A DNA stretch of 64,000 bases from Hydrogenoanaerobacterium sp032017025 (GCF_032017025.1 NZ_DALZQO010000004.1:1-64000); one strand, 5' to 3'; shown: positions 35,236 to 43,542, numbered from the stretch's first letter. The notes: generated by a model from the sequence alone, not told the origin. Numbers and translations: made by a program.

Positions 35236-36096
35236 ATGTACGACATTATTATTATTGGAAAAGGACCGGCGGGCATTTCTGCCGCATTATACACAGTGCG
35301 TGCAAACCTGAAAACACTGGTGGTGGGCTCGGGCATTGGGGGACTGGAAACCGCCGAAAAAATAGATAACTACTACGGCTTCCCCGATGGAATCAGCGGA
35401 AAAGAGCTACAACAGCGCGGTGTGGATCAGGTACAAGTTTTAGGTTGCGATGTTCTGGATGAAGAAGTTCTTTCTGTCGTGAAGCTTGATAGCTTTACAG
35501 TCAAAACAAATAGAGGCGAATATGAGGGTAAGCAAATTTTGCTTACCACCGGAAAATCACGCGTTAAAACAAAGATAAAAGGAATTGATGCATTTCTTGG
35601 CCGAGGCGTAAGCATGTGTGCCGTTTGCGATGGATTCTTTTACCGTGGGAAGCGCCTTGTTGTGCTGGGCAACGCAAATTACGCAATTGCCGAAACCGAA
35701 GAGTTAACCCGCTTTTCGCAGGATATTACCATTTGCACCAACGGCCGCAAGCCCGCATGGGAGGGTACTGTCCCAGAAGGTGTAAAGGTGGATACACGTA
35801 CAGTTGCAGAAGTTTCCGGAGACGCAAAAGTTAGTCGTCTGGTATTTGAAGACGGAGAGATTTTTGAGCTGGACGGCATTTTTATTGCAGAGGGCACTGC
35901 TTCAGCAATTGACTTTGCGGCAAAAATGGGCATTCTAACGGAAGGCACTAATATTGTAGTGGATGAAAACTTTAAAACCAACGTGGATGGTGTGTTTGCG
36001 GCAGGCGATTGCATTGGTGGCTTTTTGCAAGTTTCGAAAGCGGTTTCAGACGGAGCTCTTGCTGCGCGTATGATGATCAAAGGCTCTCGAAAATAG
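35236..36096 (+). CDS. thioredoxin-reductase-like flavoprotein lacking NADPH motifs (FFTR-like)
   Basis: A 286-residue FAD protein. The FAD-binding GKGPAGISAALY (about 8-19), the redox-active CAVC (about 132-135, followed by DGFFY) and the C-terminal AAGDCIGGFLQVSKAVSDG are those of low-Mr thioredoxin reductase. The NADPH-binding part is abnormal: where the family has GGGxxAxEE there is GNANYAIAE, and the HRR phosphate-binding motif is replaced by CTNGRKP. This matches the ferredoxin-dependent flavin thioredoxin reductases (FFTR) known from clostridia, which take electrons from ferredoxin instead of NADPH. No thioredoxin gene is adjacent. ATG with AAAGGA upstream. Confidence 0.85.
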   Translation: MYDIIIIGKGPAGISAALYTVRANLKTLVVGSGIGGLETAEKIDNYYGFPDGISGKELQQRGVDQVQVLGCDVLDEEVLSVVKLDSFTVKTNRGEYEGKQILLTTGKSRVKTKIKGIDAFLGRGVSMCAVCDGFFYRGKRLVVLGNANYAIAETEELTRFSQDITICTNGRKPAWEGTVPEGVKVDTRTVAEVSGDAKVSRLVFEDGEIFELDGIFIAEGTASAIDFAAKMGILTEGTNIVVDENFKTNVDGVFAAGDCIGGFLQVSKAVSDGALAARMMIKGSRK

Positions 36097-36159
36097 GCAT
36101 AAACATCTAATCTGTTACAGCAAGTTCACGGTTATGTGACAGTGTTTACATTTTTTTAA

Positions 36160-36188
36160 TTGCAATAGCATGGCATTTATTGTAGAAT
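36160..36188 (+). promoter_or_regulatory. promoter of the DUF5685/J-domain operon
   Basis: TTGCAA (36160-36165), a 17-base spacer and TAGAAT (36183-36188), about 38 bases before the TTG start. Confidence 0.7.
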
Positions 36189-36225
36189 TAGGGGTAGTTT
36201 AAATTGTAAAAAGAGGTACCCTGCT

Positions 36226-37104
36226 TTGTTTGGTTATATTAAACCCTTTAAACCGCAGATGCGAATTTGTGAATACGATACCTACAAGGCTGTTTACTGT
36301 GGGCTGTGCAAGCAGCTTGGCAGTTCTTACGGTTTAGCGGCGCGTTTCACACTTAGCTATGATTTTGCTTTTTTTTCGATTCTTTCTATGTCTTTACAGG
36401 AAGAATCCCCGCATTTTTGCAAAGAACGCTGTTTTGCCAACCCGTTGAAAAAAAAGTATTGCTGCCGTTTGAATGAATCATCATTGTTTAGCGCCTGCAC
36501 CGCGATGATTTTGCTTTACTATAAGGTGGATGACAATTACCGAGACTCCAAGTTTTGGGGTAAGCTTCTTATGTTATTGGTGAAGCCTTTTGCGTCTTCT
36601 GCGCGTAAAAAGGCGATGCTGCAATATCCTCAGCTCGATGCGATTGTAGCGGAAATGATGCGGCAGCAATATGCCCTTGAGCAAGCCGGTTGCAGTTCTA
36701 TTGATGAAGCGGCACAGCCGACTGCACTCAGCCTTGCAAAAATATGTGAGCTACTTGGTAAAGATGATTCACAGAAGCGCATATTAAATCGGTTTGGCTA
36801 TCTGCTGGGGCGATGGGTTTATTTGATTGATGCTGTGGACGACCTTGAGGACGATATGAAATCCGGCAGCTACAATGCATTTGTATTGGAAAATCATCTC
36901 ACCCCGCAAAGTGACCTTACAGAAATTCGCAGCGTTACTGTTGCAGCCCTAAACCAGACCGCAGCTGAGATAGCGAAGACGTACGAGCTTTTGGAATTGA
37001 AACGGTATAAACCGATTCTTGATAATGTGATTTATTTTGGATTAAAAAACTCTCTCCATTTGGTTGAGGAAAAAAGGAGCAACACGCATGACAGATCCTT
37101 ATAA
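36226..37104 (+). CDS. DUF5685 family protein
   Basis: A 292-residue protein of unknown function. It starts MFGYIKPFKPQMR and has DTYKAVYCGLCKQLG (a C-x2-C pair, about 26-29) and Cys clusters around 66-82 (CKERC, CCRL). The strongest motif is YLIDAVDDLEDDMKSGSYN (about 203-221), an Asp-rich helix reminiscent of the DDxxD motif of isoprenoid synthase folds. The fold resemblance is my inference; the family name is from memory of this start and motif. The start is a TTG with AAGAGG upstream, fixed by the conserved MFGYIKP. It overlaps the J-domain gene by 17 bases, so the two are translationally coupled. Confidence 0.8.
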   Translation: MFGYIKPFKPQMRICEYDTYKAVYCGLCKQLGSSYGLAARFTLSYDFAFFSILSMSLQEESPHFCKERCFANPLKKKYCCRLNESSLFSACTAMILLYYKVDDNYRDSKFWGKLLMLLVKPFASSARKKAMLQYPQLDAIVAEMMRQQYALEQAGCSSIDEAAQPTALSLAKICELLGKDDSQKRILNRFGYLLGRWVYLIDAVDDLEDDMKSGSYNAFVLENHLTPQSDLTEIRSVTVAALNQTAAEIAKTYELLELKRYKPILDNVIYFGLKNSLHLVEEKRSNTHDRSL

Positions 37105-37714
37105 GGTACTGGGCGTCAGTCCAAATGCCTCGGATGATGAAGTGAAAACTGCCTATCGTGAGATGGCGCGGAAATATCACCCCGATAATTATGCGAATAA
37201 CCCGCTGTCTGACCTCGCGTCTGAGAAGATGAAGGAAATTAACGAAGCTTATGATTCGATTACAGCTCAGCGTAAAAACGGTAATCGGTCTCAGAGCAGC
37301 TACGGGGGCAGCTATTCGGGTGGATACTCCTCCGGTTCACAGTTTGCCGATATCCGCAGAATGATTCAAAATGGGCGCACCGAAGACGCGGCAGAGGTGC
37401 TGGATGGTGTGCCAAGCGGCAGCCGTGACGCAGAATGGTATTTCTTAAAGGGCAGTGTTCTATACTCACGCGGCTGGCTCGATCAAGCCTACCGCCACAT
37501 GTCGCAGGCTGTAAACATGGCACCCAACAATCCGGAGTACCGCGCTGCACTTAATCAGATGATGTGGCAGCGCAACAACGGAACCAATCAGCAAGGCCAA
37601 TACCGCACAACCCCTACCGCGGCAGGCTGCAGCGGCTGCGATATGTGCACCTCGCTAATCTGTGCAGATTGCTGCTGCGAATGTATGGGCGGAGATTTAA
37701 TCAGTTGCTGCTAA
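37088..37714 (+). CDS. J-domain (DnaJ-like) protein with cysteine-rich tail
   Basis: A 208-residue protein. An N-terminal J domain (about 1-68) contains DPYKVLGVSPNAS and the HPD tripeptide in KYHPDNYANN, needed to stimulate a DnaK ATPase. A Gly/Ser/Tyr linker (about 72-92) follows, then a TPR-like pair of helices (about 95-160). The end is a Cys-rich tail from CSGCDMC to SCC with eleven Cys, a likely metal site. There are no DnaJ zinc-finger repeats, so it is not DnaJ itself. The ATG at 37088 has AAAGGAG 8 bases upstream. It overlaps the DUF5685 gene, suggesting that the two act together. Confidence 0.88.
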   Translation: MTDPYKVLGVSPNASDDEVKTAYREMARKYHPDNYANNPLSDLASEKMKEINEAYDSITAQRKNGNRSQSSYGGSYSGGYSSGSQFADIRRMIQNGRTEDAAEVLDGVPSGSRDAEWYFLKGSVLYSRGWLDQAYRHMSQAVNMAPNNPEYRAALNQMMWQRNNGTNQQGQYRTTPTAAGCSGCDMCTSLICADCCCECMGGDLISCC

Positions 37715-37747
37715 GATCCTACCGAACAACAAAGGAGTATCACGACA

Positions 37748-38290
37748 ATGCTGAAAAAATCGAGTCAGGTGGCTCTTGGCGGCATGATTGCGGCTTTATG
37801 TGTTTTATTAATGCTAATGACGGGCATATTGCCCTTTTTGAGTTATGCGGTACCTGCAATGGCGGGTTTCTTAATGGTTGTTATGGTGATTGAATGCGGT
37901 ACCAAATGGGCAGTTCTGGTTTATATTGCGGTATCCATCCTATCACTTTTGATTGCCCCCGATAAAACAGCGGCGTTTATCTTTGTGTTTTTTCTCGGCT
38001 TCTACCCCATTTTAAAAGGTACGCTTGAAAAGCTGAAATCGCGCATACTGGAATGGTCAACTAAAATGATACTGTTTAATGTTTGTATTGTGGCAGCGTA
38101 CTTGCTTATGATTTATGTACTGAAAATGCCGGAGGTTATGACTGAAATGGGCGAGTTCGGAAAATATACCGGTGTTATTACCCTTGCACTGGGCAACTTT
38201 GTTTTTGTCGTGTTCGATATTTCGCTTACCCGTATTATTTCGGCCTATATTTTGTGGTTCCGCCCCAAATTTTTAAGACGATTCGGTTAA
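37748..38290 (+). CDS. six-helix membrane protein, ECF S-component-like
   Basis: A 180-residue membrane protein with about five or six helices. It starts KSSQVALGGMIAALCVLLM, a pattern typical of ECF-transporter S components (an Ala/Gly-rich first helix), followed by LPFLSYAVPAMAGFLM. The size fits an S component, but I cannot assign a substrate, and no EcfA/EcfT genes are nearby. An alternative is a general small membrane protein of the same operon. The ATG has AAAGGAG 9 bases upstream; 33 bp after the J-domain gene. Confidence 0.7.
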   Translation: MLKKSSQVALGGMIAALCVLLMLMTGILPFLSYAVPAMAGFLMVVMVIECGTKWAVLVYIAVSILSLLIAPDKTAAFIFVFFLGFYPILKGTLEKLKSRILEWSTKMILFNVCIVAAYLLMIYVLKMPEVMTEMGEFGKYTGVITLALGNFVFVVFDISLTRIISAYILWFRPKFLRRFG

Positions 38291-38346
38291 TTTTTAAGCT
38301 CTCTCATAAACGGAGGGCTTAATTTATACAAGGACGTGGAGTTAAC

Positions 38347-38667
38347 ATGAGTGAAACAATTATTCAGAACATACAGTTCCTGTTAATAACAGCTGCATTA
38401 TTGGCTATCATTTTTCTGCTGCTATGGCTGGTAGGGCGCAAAAAGAACAAGGAGTTCCTGGAGAACAAGGATGAGATTCTTGCAAACCACAAAGTTGGTG
38501 TACGTGATATTGTACTGCTGCCCGATGGCAGGCGCGTTACCATTACTGACATAATTGATGATGGTGCAAGCTTTACCGCTGAAACGTTGGTTGCGTTTGG
38601 AAAAAAACCGGATAAGCTGACACTGACCAAGGATGATATTATAAAGATTGAATACTACGCTTCATAA
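38347..38667 (+). CDS. small YajC-like membrane protein, unknown
   Basis: A 106-residue protein with one N-terminal membrane helix (about 8-28), a basic RKKNKEF stretch and a small beta-rich domain (VGVRDIVLLPDGRRVTITDIIDDG). The layout resembles YajC (helix plus SH3-like domain), but the YajC sequence signature is not clear and no secDF is nearby. The ATG has AAGGACGTGGAG upstream. It is the last gene before the terminator at 38667-38698. Confidence 0.7.
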   Translation: MSETIIQNIQFLLITAALLAIIFLLLWLVGRKKNKEFLENKDEILANHKVGVRDIVLLPDGRRVTITDIIDDGASFTAETLVAFGKKPDKLTLTKDDIIKIEYYAS

Positions 38668-38698
38668 AAAAAGCTCCGAGATTATCTCGGAGCTTTTT
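38667..38698. terminator. bidirectional terminator between convergent operons
   Basis: AAAAAGCTCCGAGA and TCTCGGAGCTTTTT pair perfectly around TTA. It ends both the DUF5685/J-domain operon and the exopolymer locus on the other strand. Confidence 0.9.
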
Positions 38699-38717
38699 GC
38701 ATGGTGTTAGTTTTCTG

Positions 38718-39884
38718 CTAATATTTGAGCCTTGCAAAGTTGGTATCTGACGCAAAGTTCATAAAGTTGTAGAGCAGCAGAATATCATCAAATTCGTTTT
38801 GAGCCATAAACTCACTTATTTTAAACGGGATAGCACGCAGGTCAATAACAACAACCTCATCGTAGTTGTAGGTGAGGTACGGTACAAAGGAGTTGCCGTA
38901 GGAATCTTTAATGACGAGAATACGGCTGGTCTTGCCTGCAACACGGTGTTGGTTGTTATCGCTTTTGATTACGGTAACACCGTTGTTGCCGTACAAAAAA
39001 CCAGCGTATTTATCACGTTTATTAAATTGGTCGAGGTTGTACAGCCCCGTTACAGGCACTTCGGTTTTATCCGCACCCTGGACCATAGTTTTGCCGTCAA
39101 TCGTGACACTTGTTGTGGGAATATCCATATAGGTAATAACATCGGGAGACGCGTTGAACAGCTTGGTTTTAGAAAAATAAGTTCCATAGAAGCCCGGAAC
39201 CTCAGTGCCCTTTAAACTGTCGTACGCAACGGGGGTCATCCCTTTGGAGCGCACAAAATCGCTGTAGGACAGATATGCCCCGTAGGTTGTCCAGTGGTGA
39301 TCGGTCATGTAATAAATGTAGTTATCTTTATGAGCAAGCAGCGATTCTTTCAGCGAAAGAGTGGATACGTTTGGCGACTTTACCTGCGCATATAGATTGT
39401 CTATATACTCATACTGATCAATCAGATCCAGCCCATAGGGCAGCTTATCGGAGAGAATCATGTACGAATTGGGAATGATTGCAAAAGTGGCTGGAATATC
39501 GCTGTACGTCGAGAAAAACTCATTCACCAAAGCAATGTTCTTGGCAATGCGCTCATCATCGGTACGGTCGTATTTTTCAAACATATAATGGTCTTTACCG
39601 TATACAATGGAATTGTTCTCTTGCTTACCGATAAAGTATTCCGCTTTGGATTTGAGGTTAATCCAGCCGTCACGCAGAACAAATTGGTCGTTGATATAGG
39701 TTTCGTAGGTACTGGTAAACTTGCCGTTCATCAGCGTTTTAACACTGAAATCGGGGCGCAGCTGCAAGTAGCGGTTCTCCGTCTCAGAAAACTCCCGGCG
39801 GCTGATAAACATATCCACCACCGAAAACAGAAGAATAAACAGCGCAAAGAGGAGTACCAATGGATATTGTATTATTTTTTTCAT
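38718..39884 (-). CDS. DHHW-family (AlgX/AlgJ-like SGNH) O-acetyltransferase accessory protein
   Basis: A 388-residue membrane-anchored extracellular protein. One N-terminal helix (about 6-27) is followed by RREFSETENRYLQ. The SGNH-like domain has YMTDHHWTTYGA (DHHW motif, about 193-202) and ILVIKDSYGNSFVPYL (about 323-338, with the nucleophile Ser). In alginate and related systems these proteins transfer acetyl groups handed over by an MBOAT partner. The MBOAT gene is immediately upstream (15 bp), supporting a pair that acetylates a cell-surface polymer. ATG with AGGGGAG upstream. Confidence 0.88.
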   Translation of the reverse strand: MKKIIQYPLVLLFALFILLFSVVDMFISRREFSETENRYLQLRPDFSVKTLMNGKFTSTYETYINDQFVLRDGWINLKSKAEYFIGKQENNSIVYGKDHYMFEKYDRTDDERIAKNIALVNEFFSTYSDIPATFAIIPNSYMILSDKLPYGLDLIDQYEYIDNLYAQVKSPNVSTLSLKESLLAHKDNYIYYMTDHHWTTYGAYLSYSDFVRSKGMTPVAYDSLKGTEVPGFYGTYFSKTKLFNASPDVITYMDIPTTSVTIDGKTMVQGADKTEVPVTGLYNLDQFNKRDKYAGFLYGNNGVTVIKSDNNQHRVAGKTSRILVIKDSYGNSFVPYLTYNYDEVVVIDLRAIPFKISEFMAQNEFDDILLLYNFMNFASDTNFARLKY

Positions 39885-39899
39885 ATCGTTCTCCCCTTT

Positions 39900-41276
39900 C
39901 TAGAATCTAAAATACAAAAACGGATTGTAGGTAGCGTCTACAAGATAAGCGACCGATACAACCAAAATCAGAGCAAGTACACCAATGTTAACCCACTTAA
40001 TGCCCTTTATCTTGTTATAGATCTTTTCTACCAACGGTGTCGACAATAGAATTGCGGCTACAATGGTAACAAGGTAACTGCGCAGGTAATAAACCCAATC
40101 ACTGCCACCGTGGAACGCAAACAGCTTTTGCAGAAAAACACCCAGCTGCGAAAGATCGGTGATAGCGAACAACGCCCAACTGAGCAAAAGTAAAAATATG
40201 ACATAGACATGCGGCCATATTTTGCCGCGTTCAAGGTATTTGAGCAGCCAAGCTTTTTCTAAAATGAGTAAAACCGCAAACATAATACCCCAGAATAAAA
40301 AGTTCCAATTGGCGCCATGCCAAAAACCGGTTGCCGCCCATACAATAAACAGGTTTAAATACATTCTCGCCTTACCCTTGCGGTTGCCACCCAGCGGAAT
40401 GTAAAGATATTCGCGGAACCATGAGCCCAGTGTCATATGCCAGCGGCGCCAAAACTCGGTCATGCTACGAGAAATATACGGCAGATTGAAGTTTTGCGGA
40501 AAATCAAAGCCGAGCATTTTTCCAAGCCCGATTGCCATGAGGGAGTAGCCGCTGAAATCAAAATAAATCTGCAGCGAGAATGCCAGAATGCCAAGCCATG
40601 CAAGCGGCGTGGAAACATTGGCAAAGCCAAGGCGCTGAACCTCGTCCCACAAAGAGCCAATGTTGTTTGCAATCAGCACCTTTTTACCAAGGCCGAAAAT
40701 GAACCATTTAACGCCCTCTTGTATCTGGCCAAGGTCTACCGTACGGGTTTTCAGTTCACGGTTAATATCGGTGTATTTCACAATAGGGCCTGCAATTAAT
40801 TGAGGAAAAAGGCAAACAAACGCGCCAAAGTCAATAATATTGCTCTCTGCTTTTACATCGCCACGGTATACATCAATGGTATAGCTGAGTGTTTGGAACG
40901 TATAGAAGCTGATACCGAGCGGCAGAGTGAGCTTTAACAACTCAATAGAAAGACCCGTTGCAGCGTTAAAGTTTTCAATGAAGAAATTGGTGTATTTAAA
41001 GAACATCAGCATACCAATGTTAAACACGATAGAGAAAACGAGGCAAAGCCTGCATACCCATTGTTTATCACGATTGTGTTCGATACCCTGTGACGCAAAA
41101 TAATCACACAAAATGGATGCAACCATAATCGGGAAATATTTTGGCTCTCCCCAAGAGTAAAATGCAAGGCTGAGCAGCAAAATTACAAGATTTTTAAACC
41201 TTCTGGGTGTAATGTAATAAAGTAAAAATGCTACCGGCATAAACCGAAACAAAAATAATATACTGCTGAAAACCAT
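39900..41276 (-). CDS. MBOAT family membrane O-acyltransferase
   Basis: A 458-residue polytopic protein of the AlgI/DltB-like MBOAT family. Signatures seen are YYITPRRFKNLVILLLSLAFYSWGEPKYF at the N terminus, YTIDVYRGDV (about 155-164), LFPQLIAGPIVKY, FDFSGYSLMAIGLGKMLGF, FWRRWHMTLGSWFREYLYIPLGG (about 279-301) and FWHGANWNFLFWG with the catalytic His (about 317-329). It moves acyl groups across the membrane for the DHHW protein. The start is the ATG at 41276, with AGGGG 9 bases upstream; the frame is open to 41366 but that part holds a hairpin. It is preceded by a leader hairpin (41306-41349). Confidence 0.92.
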   Translation of the reverse strand: MVFSSILFLFRFMPVAFLLYYITPRRFKNLVILLLSLAFYSWGEPKYFPIMVASILCDYFASQGIEHNRDKQWVCRLCLVFSIVFNIGMLMFFKYTNFFIENFNAATGLSIELLKLTLPLGISFYTFQTLSYTIDVYRGDVKAESNIIDFGAFVCLFPQLIAGPIVKYTDINRELKTRTVDLGQIQEGVKWFIFGLGKKVLIANNIGSLWDEVQRLGFANVSTPLAWLGILAFSLQIYFDFSGYSLMAIGLGKMLGFDFPQNFNLPYISRSMTEFWRRWHMTLGSWFREYLYIPLGGNRKGKARMYLNLFIVWAATGFWHGANWNFLFWGIMFAVLLILEKAWLLKYLERGKIWPHVYVIFLLLLSWALFAITDLSQLGVFLQKLFAFHGGSDWVYYLRSYLVTIVAAILLSTPLVEKIYNKIKGIKWVNIGVLALILVVSVAYLVDATYNPFLYFRF

Positions 41277-41305
41277 ATTAGAATCCCCTGTCGTATCGTT
41301 TATTA

Positions 41306-41349
41306 CAAGAAAAAGACCACTCGCTCGTGAGCTGCACGGCGAATAGTCT
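41306..41349 (-). terminator. long hairpin with U-run before the MBOAT gene (attenuator or DUF4358 terminator)
   Basis: On the minus strand AGACTA-TTCGC-CGTG pairs with CACG-GCGAG-TGGTCT (15 bp, one bulged A, loop CAGCT), followed by TTTTCTTG. It lies 30 bases before the MBOAT start and about 76 bases after the DUF4358 stop. A small stem CTCC/GGAG just upstream overlaps its left arm. It may terminate DUF4358 with read-through, or be a regulated leader. Confidence 0.7.
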
Positions 41350-41425
41350 CCGTCCGAGGAGCCCAAAGAGGCACCTTTATTACTTTAGCAAATGTTGTCA
41401 AAAAAAGCAAGTATACGAAATTGAA

Positions 41426-41938
41426 TTATTCGCTAAAGTAGCTGTTAATAATTTCCTCAGCACGCGCTACATCTTTTTCCGGCCCTTTTTCCGGGTTTCC
41501 AATCATAATAAGAAATACGTAGTTGCCTTTTACAATCACCTTACCCGCTTTAGCAACCTGCAAAGGCCCGGGAAGATATTGCTCAAAGGTTTGCTGTACC
41601 TGTGCACGGCGGTTTTCGAGGGCCTGCTTTACCTCTTCCACCTTACCCTCTTTCGCCTTTATCGCTACAAAGTTATCGGCAGAGGTCATTGTCATAGCAA
41701 AATCTCCCGCATATTCGTCCACAATAGCGGGGTCAATATTAAAGAGGTCTTTCAGTGTTGTTGCATCAAGCTTTGAGGGCATTTGAACATAGAAATCCCC
41801 AAATTCCTCTGCAACCTTATCCACAATATTTTGCAGGGTGGTATCCTTCTTTATGACAACTTGCTTTTTTGTGGTACAGCCCGACGCCACCGTCAGAAGC
41901 ATGATAATTGCCAAAAACATTGCTACCGGTCTCTTCAT
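41426..41938 (-). CDS. DUF4358 lipoprotein
   Basis: A 170-residue lipoprotein with signal peptide and lipobox ASGC (Cys21). The rest is a compact domain with ADNFVAIKAKEGKVEEVKQALENRR and GNYVFLIMIG, typical of DUF4358, a family often encoded beside MBOAT and DHHW genes in clostridia. Its function is unknown; a role in surface-polymer acetylation is inferred from the neighbourhood. It ends upstream of the MBOAT leader. ATG with AGGAGATAG upstream. Confidence 0.85.
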   Translation of the reverse strand: MKRPVAMFLAIIMLLTVASGCTTKKQVVIKKDTTLQNIVDKVAEEFGDFYVQMPSKLDATTLKDLFNIDPAIVDEYAGDFAMTMTSADNFVAIKAKEGKVEEVKQALENRRAQVQQTFEQYLPGPLQVAKAGKVIVKGNYVFLIMIGNPEKGPEKDVARAEEIINSYFSE

Positions 41939-42041
41939 TTAAGCTATCTCCTATCTCTTTATATCTGTATTCTTCTATGCAACAGAACTTACCGTAACTG
42001 ATGCTATTATTTCCAAGATAGGAAGAATCTATACGAAATAT

Positions 42042-42072
42042 AAAAACAGACAGCCAAAGCTGCCTGTTTTCT
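42042..42072 (-). terminator. terminator of the polar amino-acid transporter operon
   Basis: AAAAACAGACAGC and GCTGCCTGTTTT pair with one mismatch around CAAA, just after the ATPase gene; A and T runs on both sides. Confidence 0.78.
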
Positions 42073-42079
42073 AATCGTA

Positions 42080-42832
42080 TTATGATGCAATAAAATTGTT
42101 TAGGAACTCCTTGGTGCGTTGATTTTGAGGACTCGTAAAAATCTCCTCCGGTGTTCCCTCTTCGAGAATGGCACCGTCATCCATAAACAACACACGCGTT
42201 GCAACATCACGAGCAAACGCCATTTCATGCGTTACCACAATCATCGTCATTTTTTCTTTGGCGAGCTGCTTAATAACGCTGAGCACCTCGCCGGTAAGCT
42301 CAGGGTCGAGTGCTGAGGTAGGCTCATCGAACAGCATGATTTCAGGGCTGAGCATCATAGCCCGTGCAATTGCCACACGCTGCTGCTGCCCGCCCGATAG
42401 CTTTGCCGGCAGAACGTCGGCCTTTTCCAGCATTCCTACTTTTTTGAGCATTGTATCACAGAGTGCAGCGGTATCCACAGCACTTGCTTGCTTATTCATT
42501 AAGCCATAAGGCATTTCAAGGTTTTTACGTACTGTAAGGTGCGGAAATAAATTAAAGTTTTGAAATACCATGCCCATTTTTGAGGTGATCTCTTTCGTCT
42601 TTTCTTTTGAGGAGTACTTCCCGTCCTCGATGAGATATTCCCCATCAACAGAGACACTGCCGCCGCCAATGTGCTCCAAATCGATTAGGCAGCGTAGCAT
42701 TGTACTTTTACCCGAGCCTGAGGAGCCGATAACCGCAATAACGTCGCCTTTTTCCACGTCAAAGCTGATATCCCTCAGTACCTTTAGCTTACCATAAGAT
42801 TTCTTGAGATTACGCACAGAGATAAAAGACAT
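42080..42832 (-). CDS. glnQ: polar amino-acid ABC transporter ATP-binding protein
   Basis: A 250-residue ABC ATPase of the GlnQ/HisP type: Walker A GSSGSGKST (about 35-43), Q-loop GMVFQNFNLFPHLTV, signature LSGGQQQRVAIARAMM, Walker B MLFDEPTSALDPELTGEV and VVTHEMAFARDVA. It energises uptake through the permease 42836-43489. The substrate class is polar amino acids (Gln, Cys, His or Arg); glnQ is used in the family sense. ATG with GGGAGG upstream. Last gene of the operon. Confidence 0.93.
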   Translation of the reverse strand: MSFISVRNLKKSYGKLKVLRDISFDVEKGDVIAVIGSSGSGKSTMLRCLIDLEHIGGGSVSVDGEYLIEDGKYSSKEKTKEITSKMGMVFQNFNLFPHLTVRKNLEMPYGLMNKQASAVDTAALCDTMLKKVGMLEKADVLPAKLSGGQQQRVAIARAMMLSPEIMLFDEPTSALDPELTGEVLSVIKQLAKEKMTMIVVTHEMAFARDVATRVLFMDDGAILEEGTPEEIFTSPQNQRTKEFLNNFIAS

Positions 42833-42835
42833 CCT

Positions 42836-43489
42836 CTAGTCCTCCCTTTCAAAGTTGAATTTTACCTCAATCTTCTTGAATACATAGGTGAGAATCGAAT
42901 TTAAGATCAAGAAGATAGCGCCTGCAATCGCATAATAAATAACATCGTTCTCACGGCTCACCGCCGTTTTGGCAAAGTGAATAATCTCGGTAACGCCAAT
43001 GGTAAATACCAGAGCAGTATCCTTAATCAAGGTAACCGCTTCATTGCCGATGGAAGGCAATGCCACACGAATCATCTGGGGGCATACGACACGCAGCAAG
43101 GTTTGCGCTTTGGTCATACCCAAAACTTTTGCAGCTTCATACTGCCCTTTGTTTACCGCCAAAAGACCTCCACGGAAAATCTCGGCAAAGTAAGCCGCGT
43201 AATTGATGATAAACGTAACGCATGAAGCGGTGAAACGGCCCATTGCCAGTGCACTGCCGATACCGGGAATAAAAGGTAGCCCAAAATACACAAACATCAG
43301 TTGAAGCAGCAAAGGCGTTCCGCGAATCACATAAATAATTGCGTTCATCGCCCAACGCACAGGAGGCACCTTTGAGCGGGCTAGCAGCGTAAATAGAAAG
43401 CCCAGGGGTAAGGATGCCGCTATGGTGATTCCAAACAGCAAAAGTGTTGTTTGCGCGCCTTTGAGCAGGGTTAAGATTACAGTCATCAT
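42836..43489 (-). CDS. polar amino-acid ABC transporter permease
   Basis: A 217-residue permease of the HEQRo type with about five helices. Seen are LLKGAQTTLLLFGITI at the N terminus, YVIRGTPLLLQLMFVYFGLP, the coupling motif YEAAKVLGMTKAQTLLRVVCPQMIRVALPSIGNEAVTLIKDTAL (Glu-Ala-Ala loop, about 115-160) and YVFKKIEVKF at the end. A single permease gene implies a homodimer. It lies 3 bases before the ATPase gene and about 110 bp after the binding-protein gene, with a hairpin between. Confidence 0.93.
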   Translation of the reverse strand: MMTVILTLLKGAQTTLLLFGITIAASLPLGFLFTLLARSKVPPVRWAMNAIIYVIRGTPLLLQLMFVYFGLPFIPGIGSALAMGRFTASCVTFIINYAAYFAEIFRGGLLAVNKGQYEAAKVLGMTKAQTLLRVVCPQMIRVALPSIGNEAVTLIKDTALVFTIGVTEIIHFAKTAVSRENDVIYYAIAGAIFLILNSILTYVFKKIEVKFNFERED

Positions 43490-43542
43490 ATGATCCGTCT
43501 TCTCCTTGCTATGTATTGATAAACTTCTTATTATACAGACAA

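Noticed and set aside
41277..41366. 30-residue N-terminal extension of the MBOAT protein
   Set aside because: It would translate the strong hairpin, and AGGGG fits the ATG at 41276.
41306..41425. Cyclic di-GMP riboswitch before the MBOAT gene
   Set aside because: The conserved GEMM core and tetraloop-receptor elements are absent; only a terminator-like hairpin remains.
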